Shown here one piece after another: positions 1-13,474 of a stretch of 64,000 nucleotides of DNA. The position numbers and the translations under genes were made by a program. This DNA comes from Carnegiea gigantea. Lineage: Eukaryota; Streptophyta; Magnoliopsida; Caryophyllales; Cactaceae. Below the pieces are notes generated by a model. It had not been told where the DNA came from. It saw nothing but the letters and a program-made list of their open reading frames with translations, and searched no databases. The stretch lies in NCBI GenBank assembly GCA_029747015.1, contig JAKOGI010000125.1, positions 312,001 through 376,000 on the forward strand, written 5' to 3'. Position 1 is the stretch's first letter; each line of letters begins with the position of its first letter.

Positions 1-3000
1 GGCTCAGATATACTGCTTGTATGAACTAGTCCTTTGTTCTACAGCATGACAGGGTTGGGGAGAATGCAGAAAAAGAAATAAGCAACAACATGAAAAATGT
101 ATCTTAATACCTTCCCAAAAACAAAACACGAAAGCCGTAACTAAGATCACATGCAGCATACACCATTTCGGTTCACCCTGTCATGGTCTTATACTCTTTA
201 TTTATACTAACAACATCAACATAAGGCACTTCTTCAAAATTTAGGAGTAGTGGGGGCTTTTTTTTGGGGGGGGGGGTCTAAACCACATGTAGTGTGCATT
301 AAAGATTAGATGAGAGCAGGCTATTGAAGTGGCTAGAACACAAACTGTAAGACCCATGACAATCCGAAAGTGGACAGCTGTTAAACTAAATCTATTTGAA
401 AAGGGGGGGGGGGAACAAGGTAGCAGATATTCCAGTTGACCCAAAAAATGTATATGGATATCTCAACTTGCGCAAGATGTGAAGATTTTCTAAAGTATTC
501 AAATTGTCAACGTCAAAGGTACCCATCCTAACCGTACAAAAGAAAAATACACCCCTTCAGATCCTTCTATGTAGATTCTTAGATTCTTTCTTCCTTTCAC
601 AAAAGAATACAATAGCGAAAGGGCAATGACAGAAACATAAATACAAGAACAGGAGCAAGGGCTGATCGTGGAGGGGCCGAAGGCAAGGAAACCTTGAGTT
701 CTGCATTGCCCACACAACCTACCTATGCTCCCTCCTCCAACCTTTTTGAGAGACCAAATTGAAAGTTACTCGTGTATGAATTCCACCTACATTATAAGTA
801 GGACATCAAACTCAAACATCCCCCTCATTAAATCCTCCTAATGAGTTAGATTCCAAAAAAAAGTAATAAAGAAAATTCGCAAGGAGTTGGATTTCAAACT
901 CTGGAACCAGGAAATATCAGTTCCTAAGCAATGAAAAGCAAAGACAGGAACGATATGTAACCATTTTCAATATCTGAAATTCTGATAGTGCAATGAAATT
1001 AAAAACTTCCATATGCACACACATACACGGGGGGGGGGGGGGAGACCTGAAACTCCTGAAAAATATAAGGAATTGACGAATCCGTAGCAATCAAAGAGAG
1101 AATCTCCAGCTTCAGAGCTTTTATCTGGTGTGGATCAGAAGCTGAAATGAAGAAATCTTCATAGTGGTCCGCAAACAGAGAAGGCATGACTCTAGCAAGC
1201 ACTAGTATGTTGCAAAGAACCTAAATACATCAGAGCAAAATAAGGGTCCAACATTCATATGAAAAACTGCGATTAGTTCAAAGTCTTATCAAAAGCAGAA
1301 ACAAGAGAATGACAATCACATAAATCCATCAAACAAGTTTTTCATCTGAAATGCATCAGACTCAAAAGAAAAAATTTCAAACTCTTGCCAATGTCATCAC
1401 CAAAAACCCTAAATTTAGTTTCGGATGTATCAAGAACCACATAGGTAACACAAAAACAGAAAGAGGAGAATAATTGCTCTGAAAAATTCAGCGGTTTCAC
1501 AGCGTCCTCTTATATGGGAGGTACAAAGTTGCATCAACAAAGGTTGTTTGGAAAATTTTATCTGAAAAACAGCACCTAGAGATTATAACAACATTCAGAA
1601 CATTCAGATTGACAATAAAAAGAATTATACCACAAATTTTGCAGCACGTGATGATCTCAAGACAAAGAGCAGCGGTTTCACAATTCTGTTTACATCATCC
1701 TTTGGTGCCATAATCCAGTGAACTCCAGCAGCTGCAACCACCACACCACTGTTGTGACTCCAAAGCAGGGGTGACGTACACTTGAGAAGAATATTCACAT
1801 CATCATTGGAATCAACACTTGTAAAAGATGCATCATCTAAGCGACTTGTGACCCCGTTCATGGGACTCGACCGAGATAGATATTCATCAGGTCCTTCAGT
1901 GTATGACCTCACAAGCAAGCTTGCCAATTCAGACTTAAAGTTCCCATGGCTCAAGTGACTGCCATCTGGTAAGAGATCATCCACATCTAAACCAACTTTC
2001 CCACAGTTGGTAGCTCCAGTAGCACAGGAAAAGGACATCACGGATTCTTTCACAAGACCATGCTTTGCGATTACAAAGCGCAACAGAATACCAATTAAGA
2101 TAATTTGACCCCACTCTTCCACATCAGGAAGAGTTTCACACAATCTTCTATAGTTTATAGCAATCAAAGTCAAGTTATTAGGACATATTGAATTAAAAGC
2201 AGCAGCAGCAGCTCCAACTACTCCAGGTGAATTGTCATTCAGCAGTAACCCAATAATCTGCAAAACAACTCTAGGCTATAAAATCGCCAACATATATATA
2301 TGTATATGAAACAGCTAGAGTATGAGTAGAGCAAGAACACCAGATTAAACAATTTGTTACATAGGTTAGCAGTAGATATCTACAATAAAATGAACAATAA
2401 TCAAATTAAGCACATGGTTAAAGTAGCAGGACCCTGAGGTCAGCTATGGTGCTACTTGTGCGTATCTACAGTTAAAGATATCAAGCTATGAAACAAAGAG
2501 CTTGAAAAGATTTCAGCTTGAATACAATAGTGATTGCAAGCATTAACAGAACAAAAGGCAGGGAAAATTGAGCGATTAGTACAGCTAAAGATGGATGTCA
2601 TCAAAACAGCATGTAAGGGATCTCATGTAATTTACCTCTTCAAATGCAGATGCATTCTCCTCCAGGCGCAAATCATTCAATTTGGGGAGAGCATTCGCTG
2701 CACATTTTCGGACATAAACAGATGGATCTCTCGCGCATTTGTTAACAGCATTCAGAACAAGAGGCGCAATGACATGTAGACGGATACCCGCCATAGTACG
2801 GAGAGCCCATGCACGCACCAAAGGATTAGTGTCCCCCAAATCCTTCTGGAAACAATTAATTGACAACAGTGCTTCATTTGGACGCCTGGTGACAAATGAT
2901 GAAACGCACCAATGATCATTACAAACAAAATAGAGAAAACAATAACAATAATGGAACTATTCTCGGAAAATTCAAAGACAGCAATGGTGTTCATGCATAC

Positions 3001-5616
3001 ACCTGTATTACAATTCTACATAGATAAGATTATAGCTCATGACAGCAACTGGCATGTAGCTCATGTTAAGTAGCATAACTCAAATAGTCAAATTTCCAGT
3101 AGCAGGGAATCTCATAAATGAGTAGGCAAAACAGACTAGAAAGCTCACCTGAGATCAAAATTTATATTTAAAAGAAAAATTCCTTATATTCCCCAATGGA
3201 ATGAATGGCAGCCTAGAGTTTTTTCTAGGTCCCTATTTCCAAATTTATGCCCCATGTCAAAGCTATCGAATTCCCCTAAATTTGATTTTGTTTTTGCCAG
3301 GGCCTAGATCTTGGGTATGGGTTTCTGCTGCTCTGCATCATATTCCAGCATTAAGAGGTTGGACCATACTGGTCACCCAAAACTGAAACCGGACTAAAAC
3401 TGAAACCGGACTATGTAAGCATATTATGATGCCAGGCCCTCCCATACTGTCAAGAGTCCAATGCCAGCTCACTCCAGCTCATTAAGGCACAATTATCCAA
3501 CCCTGTGTAGACTGAAGAGGGGGAAACAGATGGAATCACCAAATTGATGGAATTGTCCGATCAAATAATGAAAGGTACTGACTACTGACAAAGAATCAAT
3601 GACAAGAAGTGATATATCGCTTACAAAAGAACATTATCACATCCCACATAGTGCTTGCCTACTCTATGCCTAATAAAAGCTAATGCCATTTCCGCAGAAT
3701 TTATGAAGGATAATATAGCCAAAGAGATTCATAGCTCAATTATACAAGATTGAGTTCATAAATGGAGCATGAGATAGGCAATCACTTCAAACATACTTTT
3801 CAGCATAATGCAAGAGGTACACATATACCAGCTTCTTGACTTCCAGGGATTGTGAAGCCACATTTTTCACTACCTGTGTATAGAACAGATAAAATATTTC
3901 AAGATAAGTATCACTGTAGAGAAACTGAATGAGATCTAAAGCACTTGTCAGCTTCCCTAGTAATTCAGTTCCATCCCCCCTCCCCTCCGAAATAAATAAA
4001 TAAATAAAGAGATTCAAGGTCTTAGTTACCATACATGCCCTAAACAATGAAAATTCATCAAACAGGTTTCTTTTGTTCTGTGGCCTGACAGTGAAATACA
4101 ATTTGGAGTCAAATAGCATGAAGACAAAATGATTTGACGCAGATCAGAGTTTTTTTAACGATGGGCAATCTAATAGCCACAGTAACAATGTGGATCCCAC
4201 CAACTAGAGATCTAAAAGATCTACATATAAACCACCTTACCGCTCCAAGCAAAGAGTCTATTTCCAAGAAATGCACAAAATACTTAATGATCTTCTTTTT
4301 AAAGAAAACATTAACAACTTTCTAATCATCAATATAAGATGCAAGCTGCTCGAGTCTATGGAGGAAAACTCCAAAGATTCTCTCAAAAAGAGTTTTGGAA
4401 AAGCTTCTATTGTACCTGCAAATCTCCGAGGGGGAATACATTTCAATTCAAAATGAAATATTGGAATGTCACTGAAACTATCTCTATGTAAAGGATTTTT
4501 CAACTAACCTATAACAAAATGCCCTCTTAGAGGAATGCCTTGCTAAGTGAATAAGCTTATCGTAAATGGACTAGCAAGTAGGTTTGAGAATGGAGCCCAT
4601 AAACAGAAAGCTCACAAGTGAAATGAGCTGAGCACCCTGTAGCTCAAGCTTAGTTTTGTCTAAATTGCAATCAAGAATCTTGCCCAATCAGCACTTGAGC
4701 AAATGGTCTAATTGGCTAATGTTTGGGGTGGACTTGGATTCAGGTTTCACATAAATGTGCAGAAAATGAAATAAGCTTTAAGTCCATGAGTTTCAAACAT
4801 CTGGTCTAGGGTCATAGTTAAGACATTCACCAACAACACTCCCCGCCCTGTTCTTTTCATGTCCCTCTTTTTCTCTTCAAACTTCACCAATGCACAGTGG
4901 CAGTAGATGATACAATTCCTGTCCTAATGAGAGTAAGTATGCCCATCGAATTTACAAACTATTGTCACAAATCTCCACCGTGCTGAACAGTACTCGTTCT
5001 GGCTGATCCCCAGGAAGAGGGGATCCTAAATATGTGATTGTTCTTCGTTTCTACCCCTAAATTAAAACTCTTAAGCTTTTGGATAAACCCAAATTTCAGA
5101 CTTAAAGACTAACTATACTATGCATTCCCACGATTTTGAACTACTCCATCAAAACTAACAGCATGGGTTAAACACGGACCATGCCAGATGCCAAACATCA
5201 CCGGAAACACTAAACCAATCAACATTTACCCCAAAACCTCGGCACAAACCCCTTCATCCAATAAGATTCGATCTATCTGTAGACATTATAATTTAAACCA
5301 TTTTTAGCACGAATTTCCTCAAATCCATCTCGGACACCGAAACAGAAATGAACGCATATCAACTGATAAATTCTTAATAGGAATGTCATGAAATTGGCAC
5401 CTGAGGGAAGAAATTTGAGACATCGAAGCCCTGTGCAATAAGCGCAAGAAGGCGTTTGAGAGCCTCGCACTTCTCGGTGTCGAATTTGCTGTCGAGAAGA
5501 GGACCGATGTTGACATCTTCTGGATCGTCGTAGAGGTGAGCATCAGTGCCGATCCGAAACACCATGGTCGACGCCTTGCTCAGGGTCTCAGCCGTCGCAC
5601 CGAATTGCGGGAACAT
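1..5616 (-). CDS. AP3B: AP-3 adaptor complex subunit beta, N-terminal exons (partial at window edge)
   Basis: Beta subunit of the AP-3 adaptor, which sorts cargo from Golgi/endosomes to the vacuole. Five coding exons can be placed on the minus strand: 5616-5401, 3873-3797, 2885-2636, 2257-1631 and 1220-1047. They total 1344 nt (448 codons) with consistent phases and GT-AG borders. The start ATG at 5616 opens a protein beginning MFPQFGATAETLSKAS. The blocks LYDDPEDVNIGPLLDSKF and CEALKRLLALIAQGFDVSNF, then VRAWALRTMAGIRLHVIAPL and CETLPDVEEWGQIILIGILL, are the armadillo-type adaptin N-terminal region of plant AP-3 beta. Plant AP-3 beta is about 1000 residues or more, so over half lies left of base 1. 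I found no further exon in 1-1046, which I read as intron. No break is seen. The identification rests on remembered family sequence but the match is extensive. Confidence 0.9.
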
Positions 5617-8053
5617 CCTCTCTTTCTCTTTTTCTTTCTTGAAAAATGTGTGATGATATGATCCAGCAGGGTAGTAAATCTGGAAGTTCCGTTCAGGTTG
5701 AGATAAGGCAGAAGAAAATGGCGGGCCGAGAGAAAGAAGGTCAGGTCGTCGCAATGGCATTACAGTGTGGAATTCAGGGACTTGCCTTTGCCAGTTTAGC
5801 CTGGTATTGCCTGTTTTTCTTTGAATGGATGGGTTTAAGCAACAAAACCTCTAATTATCTCCATCACCTGACAAACTTTGATAACAGAAGTTGGCTTGTC
5901 ATGTTCTAAAAACAAATGCCCGATCGGCCTTACATTTCCCTTTCTAAAAAACATACACTTATAAGATACGATTCATGCCCAAACGAATGATATGTCACCA
6001 ACAGCAATGCAGTGGATCAATAGAAACCAGCAAGTAATAGTTCGATTGATTTCATCATCAAAGTACTATTGAGCATAATGCATGGCAAACTGGGGTTAAA
6101 AAAATTTCACCAACAGCGACTGATATTCGGGGACTTAATATATGCAGTCAATTGTATGGCAAATTGGGGTTATAAAAACATCCTATATTTAAATGATAAA
6201 GATATCACAACCTATAAAATTTCTCATCAAGCATAATGTAGTCCTTATACTTTTAGCCTTTAAATGATGGCAAATAAGCAAATATCGAAGGTTGTCACAG
6301 ATAATATATGGTATCTCATTAAGTAGTCTTGATAAATGATGACAATGATCAAATTACACTATTTCTTCACGTGCTTTGCTACTCATTTCAGCTACAACTA
6401 GAGTTGGAATTCCAAAATTTTGTTCGATGATGAATTATCAAACCAAAACTTTAGGTTGCTTCATCCCAATATCTTCAATTTCATGTTAAAGTAGCTACAT
6501 TGCTTTTATATGCTTTTTTATTTTTTGAATATGTTGAAATCAAATGGTTGCATATAATATTGTATTATGTATCTGAATATATTTTCTCGAATGATAATCA
6601 ACTTTAACAGCAATGTACTCCATCACATATGTCATAACTCCCCGTTAACATATGTTTCTCCTAAATACGACAATACTTTATGCACATAATCCTTGTGAAT
6701 ATAGGTTTCTCCTTAAAGGAGTCATTTTAATCAATAAACTCTTTCACGGGGCTCTTATTCATCTAGTGTTGCAAAATGTTATACATTTACAGTGATATAT
6801 TTTAGGTATATTTGATATTCCTAACTCATGACATAGCATTATTACATTTCAAAAATGTTTATCACTTTTCCCCCTATGACTCAACATCACATCCATTGTC
6901 ACATTATAGAAGCATTTCACTTATATTTTTTCATACCCTCTTTCATAAGTGCAAACAATCTTATAAAGCTGGAATGTATCTATAAGTGATTCATTATTGT
7001 TCTTTCTTCACATAAATTGAGAAGTCAACATATTGTGTCATAAGCCATTCAGTGCCATTTACGTTTGATTTCAACATCTCATTAAGAATATTTTCTGTTA
7101 TAATATCGGTTCAATTACTTTTCTTAGTAGAACCTTAAGAGTTGCGCACTTTTTTTGTTACTCATGCATGAAATGTTAGATAATTTTTGTTCAAAGCCAT
7201 GTAAACAAACCATTGGACGTATAATTATGCAAGCTTATTATAAGGAAACCTATTCGGTACAGGATAAAGTGTGTAACATATTGGTAGCATAATCTAATCC
7301 CAGTTGTCCTGATAAAATCACGAATTATCAAACACGGTTACTTTATTATAGAAACTAACAGTCGTGTAAAATCAAACATTATGAACTATTCTCAATATAT
7401 AGTGTCCATGAGCATGTAAGAAGATACAATCAATCGTTCTATTGAATCCGTCTTTTTCTAGAAATTTGATGACAAGCTAACCATTGTGTTAATAAATACT
7501 GATGTCTAAATATTTATTTATGTTACTGGTCTAAGTGTTAATTTGATGCAAGTTGAGTAGAAAAATAAATAATGGTTATAAAAATTGTTTGCATATCAAA
7601 ATACAAGAGTTTTGGGGAGGAGAGGATAATTAAAAAGTGGAGGTAAATTATACTGGGTCATATTTTCTGGTGGCTGAGAGTTTTTTTTTTTTAATGCATA
7701 AAAAAGTTGAAGTTAATCAATATGAGTGGATTCCTAACTAGAAATTTGAATTAAAAATTTTCTTAGATTTTATCATAGTTTTAATGGCAGTATCAATACT
7801 ATAGACCTAAGAAACAAACAAAAATTCATTTTATAGAATGTGAAGGTCAGTGAAAAATATGAGAATTTTGAGAATTAGAAAGAAAAACTTGGATCTTTAA
7901 GATTACCTTGATGCATAATTCTAGAACTATGCATGATATGTTTGCTAAATGTATTAAGCATTCACACGTTACACTTGTTTTGCAGAAATGGTGTTGGTTA
8001 GTGTGGCCAACATACATACCACCCCCCCGCACTGGGTTCAACCTAGGGGAAGG
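5617..8053. other. AT-rich intergenic spacer between AP3B and the gypsy element
   Basis: No gene is seen. The first few hundred bases should hold the AP3B promoter and leader. The rest is AT-rich with no long codon-like frame on either strand. The last ~90 bases before the retroelement (about 7965-8053) hold a C-run and a GGGTTCAACC-like pol III B-box motif, which may be part of an old tRNA-derived SINE into which the gypsy element inserted. Confidence 0.5.
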
Positions 8054-9170
8054 TGATGCATGTGTGAGTGGTAAGTGATCCAAATCACCAAATCAAACTC
8101 AAACTCAAAAACAAACCAAAGTAAAAAGAGAAATGAAAGATGGATGGAATGGAAGAAGATCTTCAACACACAAAAAAAGGATAGAACAAGATCTTGCAAT
8201 TGAGATAATCCTTCACGGAGCCACTCAATCGCTTGATCTTGGGCTAATTCTCTTGTCTTAACCGAGGAATCACTCCAATGGAGAAGATAGAGAACCTAGA
8301 ACACCACTTGAATTTGCCACAATTCAAGATATAGAACTAGGAATTTTTGATGCACTTTTGAGAAACACACTGAAAGTACTTGTATTGCTTTTAGAATTGG
8401 AGTACAAGCTGAATGACAAGCATCACACGCCCATCCCCTTTTATAAGCTCAGCAAAAGACAACCAAAAGACTCAATAACTCCTAACAATTAAAACTAGCT
8501 AACGAAAAGTCTAAGTAAAATGAAAAGACTCATCATAAAATGGGTGGGGGAGGTTACAAGGAATATTCTAGGATTTCTACAGCTGATTATTCCCATCTAG
8601 AAGCATCCAAAACGTGCACAATATCAGCAACACAATCACATGTAACCGAAGACTCTTCATATTCCCAGAATTAATCCTTGCAACTGCTTCAACTTCAACA
8701 GAGTATATCTTCCAGAATACTCGGCCAAATCACGCTCTCTTGGGCTTGATAGAAAGCTCTGGAAGTCTATTTTCCAGAATGGGCTCATTTGCTCAATTTG
8801 GATAAGCGGTGTAAAAGTTATGGCCTAAACAATGCACCTATCTCAGACTGGACTGGATCAGAATAACGTATCTTTGAGTGATATTTTGCCCAATCAAATG
8901 ACGTCCAAATTAAACAAACTTGGGCTTATTTTAAAGTTGAAATCTTAAGCTTCCAAAGCATATGAGCCCTCAAGTTGTGAGTCTACTCGAGCTTGTCCAA
9001 AAGTTGCCACAAAAATTACCTTCCGCAGGGACGAATCGGGCACTAATTCTTCCGGAAGGAATAAAACTTTTCTACAGAGTTTTGCCACATCTTCGACTTC
9101 TTGAAGCTTGATTGGGTCTTCCTTGGGCTGGGCTTGATGGTTTTTGGACCGTTCATGATGGTCTCCATCA
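8054..9170 (-). repeat. 3' LTR of the gypsy element
   Basis: Direct copy of 13475-14591, equal in length (1117 bp), with termini TGATG...CATCA. The first ~200 bp differ from the other LTR at about eight positions by eye, so the insertion is not recent. The C-terminal end of the pol frame reads into this LTR and stops at 8945. Confidence 0.95.
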
Positions 9171-9820
9171 TTCCCTCCGGTTGAGTGAAAGTTTACCCTC
9201 AAACTAGGAAGGGGCTCATCAGTAAAATAGGGGCTAAGGTCGGAGACATTGAATGTAGCTGAAACTTCATAATCTCCGAGAAGATCAACCTTGTAAGCAT
9301 TAGGCCCAACCTTCTCAAGGATCTCAAAGGGCCCATCGGATCGAGGCATCAACTTAGATTTTCTCTTAGCAGGAAAACGTTCTTTTCACAGGTGAATCCA
9401 AACCAAGTCTCCAGGCTGAAAATGTACCTCTTTCCGGTGCTTGTTGGCGCTTTGCATGGCTCTTTCATTAGCCTTGGCTATGTTGTCACGAGCGCGAGCA
9501 TGAAGTTCTTGAATTTCCTTGACTCGTTTCTCGGCTTCCCAACTAAGTTTTGTAGGAGTGGGAATAGGAATAAGATCCAACGGACTCCTGGGATTATAGC
9601 CATAGACAACTTGAAAAGGAGAGAGTTGGGGGGACTTGCTAGGCACTCGATTGAATGCAAACTCGGCATGGGGCAACAACTCATCCCAATTCTTCAAATG
9701 CTTCTTCACAAGGACTCGTAGTAAAGTACCTAAGGTCCTATTAGTGACTTCAGTTTGTCCATCGGTTTGGGGATGACATGTTGTGCTAAACTTGAGTTGA
9801 GTACCCAATTTACGCCACAA
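8945..9820 (-). pseudogene. pol: gypsy integrase C-terminal half with GPY/F-like module, running into the 3' LTR
   Basis: Holds the third catalytic position in CHPQTDGQTEVTNRTLG and the AFNRVPSKSPQLSPFQVVYG block. The C-terminal module reads from GPFEILEKVGPNAYKVDLLG to FNVSDLSPYF. An in-frame TGA near 9384-9388 splits it. It fits loss of an Arg CGA codon by a CpG transition. The last ~75 codons (to 8945) lie inside the LTR and have no chromodomain I can recognise. Confidence 0.87.
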
Positions 9821-10172
9821 AGTGAGAACTTAGGGTCACGATCGGATACCATACTCTTAGGAATGCCATGTAGTCTCACAATTTCCTTGAAATCATCATC
9901 TTTGGAGTACAAGTCTTTCACAATCTCAAAACCAAGTACTTTAGTACTCAAAGTGGAGAGTAACAAGTACCTACGAGAGTAACAAGTACCCAATTTACGC
10001 CACAAAGTGAGCCAAAAGTGACTAAGGAACTTAGGGTCACGATCGGATACCATACTCTTAGGAATGCCATGTAGTCTCACAATTTCCTTGAAATCATCAT
10101 CTTTGGAGTACAAGTCTTTCACAATCTCAAAACCAAGTACTTTAGTACTCAAAGTGGAGAGTAACAAGTACC
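9801..10172 (-). repeat. ~185-bp tandem duplication inside the integrase region
   Basis: Copy 1 is 9801-9985 and copy 2 is 9986-10172. Both encode the RNase H-integrase linker fused to VSDRDPKF. Copy 1 lacks a 17-bp stretch present in copy 2 and is degenerate at its right end. The duplication adds a frame change, because the downstream integrase frame (9386-9820) differs from the upstream one. Confidence 0.9.
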
Positions 10173-11082
10173 AACGAGAAAGTGCATCGGCTCCTTTGTT
10201 GAGAGTCCCCGCCTTATGTTGGATGGTGAAATGGAAGGACTGAAGATACTCTACCCATTTAGCATGTCTAGGGCTGAGTTTGTGTTGTCCTTGAATGTAC
10301 TTGAGAGCCTCATGATCAGAATGGAGAATGAATTCTCCTCTAACAAGATAATGAAGCCAATGCTCCAATGCTCTAATGATAGCATAAAACTCCTTGTCGT
10401 AGGTGGAGTACTTCTTCTTGACATCGTTGAGCTTCTCACTAAAGAAGGCAATGGGTCTCTTCTCTTGAGATAGGACAGCTCCAATTCCTACCCCGGATGC
10501 ATCACATTCAACTTCAAAAAATTTGGCAAAATCGGGCAAGGCCAGGTCGGGAGCACTAGTGAGTTTCTTCTTGATCTCTTCAAAGGCTTGTTGTGCTTGC
10601 TCGTTCCAAGAAAATTCTTTGCCTTTAATTGCCTCGGTCATAGGAGCCACAATGGTGCTGAAATTTCGGATGAATCTCCGGTAAAATGATGCTAGGCCAT
10701 GGAAACTCCTTACTTGAGTGACAGATGTAGGAGTAGGTCATTCTTGGATAGCCTTGATCTTGCCATCATCAACTTGAAGACCTTGGGCGGACACAATGAA
10801 ACCCAAGAATACCACTTGAGGGGTGAAGAAATAATATTTCTCCATATTGCCATAGAGTTGCTCTTGAGAAAGGATCTCCAAAACTTGTTGCAAGTGTTGG
10901 GCATGCTCTTCTTCGGTCTTGCTATAGACCAAAATATCATCAAAATAGACAACAACACAAATGCCAATGAGGGGCTTTAGAACTTGGTTCATAAGCCTCA
11001 TGAAAGTGCTAGGGGCATTAGTAAGCCCAAATGGCATCACAAGCCACTCATACAAACCTCCTTTAGTCTTAAAGGCGGTTTT
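9986..11082 (-). pseudogene. pol: gypsy RT (C-terminal part) and RNase H, with stop and truncated integrase
   Basis: In frame with the gag-RT segment upstream. It carries the RT catalytic box [10 protein letters not shown] and the preceding [19 protein letters not shown] block. A second TGA at 10738-10740 again replaces a Trp codon. RNase H follows, with ECDASGVGIGAVLSQ, YDKEFYAIIRALEHW and HSDHEALKYI. After the linker ending DLYSKDDDFKEI the frame jumps straight to the second catalytic-Asp region of integrase (VSDRDPKF). The integrase zinc-binding HHCC domain and the first catalytic Asp are therefore missing. Confidence 0.88.
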
Positions 11083-13143
11083 TCATTCATCACCTTTAAA
11101 GATCCGGATTTGATAGTAGCCACTTCGTAAATCAATCTTGGAAAAGATAGCGGCTCCATGGAGTTCATCAAGTAGATCTTCCAATCTTGGAATAGGATAT
11201 CGATACTTGATAGTGATTTTGTTAATAGCCCGGCTATCCACACACATGCGCATGCTACCGTCCTTTTTAGGAACAAGGAGGGCGGGCACGACACATGGAC
11301 TCAAACTCTCCCGAATTAAACCCTTGGACAAGAGGTCATCTACTTGTCTTTGGATTTCTTGAGTTTCATTAGGAGACATCCGGTAGGCCGGCTTGTTGGG
11401 AAGAACGGAACCGGGAATGAGGTCTATCTTGTGTTGGATGGATCTAGGAGGGGGAAGGCCATGTGGAATCTCTTGTGGAAAGACATGATGGTAGGTTTGA
11501 AGGAGAGGGGTGAGTAGTGGATGTGTGGGAGATGGTGGCTTAGGTTCCTCTTGTAGAAGAATCAAGTCTTTGAAAGACTCAAATTCATGGTACTCGGATT
11601 TGAGGAGAGTGGTGAGAAAGACATCCAAGTGAGGATTGTCTTTGGGTCTAGTGGTGGAGGGAATTTTGAGTGGAGTAAGGGTAATCTTTTTGTGGTCTTT
11701 TTGGAAAGAATAAGTGTTCATCCGGCCATCATGGATGACACTTCTATCAAATAGCCACGGTCTACCCAACAAAATATGACAAGCATCCATAGGGACAATG
11801 TCACACCATAACTCATGCTTATAATTTTTCCCAATTGAAAAGGAAACAAGACATCGGTGAGTGATTTGCAAACCCTTACCTTGGTTCAACCATTGAATGG
11901 TGTAGGGATTAGGGCGAGGAGAGACTTGCAGCTTGAGCTTATCAACCATAGTCTTGGAAGCAACATTGGCACAACTTCCACCATCAATAATGAGGGAGCA
12001 TACGTTGTTACCCACGGTACACCTTGTGTGGAATATAGCTTCTCTTTGCTCCATGTCTTCTTGAGTGGCAAATCCACTCAATGCCCGGCGGATGACTAGC
12101 AATTCTCCTTCATCGGGGCCTTCTTTAACTTCTTCCAAGCTTCCTTCTTCAAAATGTTCTCCTTCTTCTTCTTCATATGTATGTTCTTCACATGCTTCTT
12201 GATATTCTGCTAAGGAAACAATCCTCTTGTTTGGACACTCTGAGGCATAGTGTCCCATTCCTTGGCAACGAAAACATCGAACATTGTCCTTGGATTTGGG
12301 CTCTTGTGTGGAGGGCTTAGGAGGGGTTGGAGTAGTGTTTTTGGCTTGTGGAGGGTTTTGAGGTCTAGGAGGGGAGTAGGGAGATCTTTGTGTGGAGTGG
12401 GGACGAGAAAGAGGTTTGGACAAGATGCTCTTTCCCTTAGATTTCTTTTGTTGCTCTACCTTATAGGCTAGAGAACTCAAGTCATCTAGGGATGAGTAAG
12501 GGTGCAACTCAATTACATGAGCAATGGACTCATCAAGACCGGTTAAGTATCTTACCAAGGTTTGTGAGTCGTCTTCTCTCAAATCACATTTGAGTAGGAG
12601 TTGTTCAAACTCTCGAGTGTATTCTTCCACACTCTTGGATCCTTGCTTGAGTCGATGGAGCTTGAGATAATTGTCTTGCACATAGTGAGAGGGAAGAAAC
12701 TTGGCCTTAAGCTTTTCTTTTATTTTGGCCCAAGTTCTGATTTTTCCCTTTCCATTCCTTGCTCTTTTAGCTCCAAGATTAGCCCACCAAATTGAAGCAT
12801 ATTTTCTAAGTTTAAGGGCTACAAGTTTTACCTTCTTGTCCTCCGGGATGTCCTCGTACTCAAAGATTCGCTCAATGGTATGCAACCAATCGAGGAACAA
12901 ATTCGGGTCAAGTTGACCTTCAAATTCGGGGATGTCAATTCGGACACCACCAATATTGCCTCCTTGCTTTCGTCTCCTTGGGGCTTCCTCATCACTTGAA
13001 TTGGCACAGGAGTGAAGGACTTCCTCTTCAGATTCGACCACTAGTTCATGTGGGTGAGAGGGTGTGGGGCTATGAACCCACCTTCTTTTATCCTCTAAGA
13101 GTTGGCCAAGTTGTGTCCGGAGATATGTAACCTGGGCTTCCAA
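11083..13143 (-). pseudogene. gag-pol: gypsy gag-protease-RT (N-terminal part), ends at an in-frame stop
   Basis: A 686-codon open frame that starts about 330 bp inside the 5' LTR. It holds a retrotransposon gag domain with the [10 protein letters not shown] and [10 protein letters not shown] blocks, then a zinc knuckle [14 protein letters not shown] of the CX2CX4HX4C type. The protease-like region has a DGGS core where retroviral-type proteases usually have D-T/S-G; I recall this variant from several plant gypsy groups. The start of RT follows ([20 protein letters not shown], then [15 protein letters not shown] with the first catalytic Asp). The frame stops at 11083-11085 with TGA where relatives have a Trp codon. 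The downstream segment continues in the same frame, so this is a nonsense change, not a frameshift. Confidence 0.9.
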
Positions 13144-13460
13144 CTCCTCTACTCTTGCTTGATCGCTTCTTGTAGACTTAGTAGATATGTTGAAGTGCTT
13201 TGGGGGAAGAAAATGCTGCTGGGGAAGGTGGCACGGGCGTGCAGTAGGGCACTGGGGAACCGTGCTTGAGTGCTGCTCGGCAAAAGCTGAAAAATGGAGA
13301 TGGCACGGTCGTGCCTAGGCGCACGGGGACACCGTGCCAACTTTCTGGTTGGTGAGTTTCAGGATTTGCACGGTTTGCCGGTTTGTGTGTTTGTTTTGTG
13401 TTTTTGGGTTTTGGTGTTTTGCGATGTGTTTGGAGGTAATTTGATCACTTGATAACCTTA

Positions 13461-13474
13461 GCTCTGATACTAAT
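13461..13474 (-). other. Primer binding site (initiator tRNA-Met type)
   Basis: The minus strand reads GTATCAGAGC four bases beyond the 5' LTR edge, which is the core of the TGGTATCAGAGC primer site used by many plant LTR elements. Confidence 0.8.
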
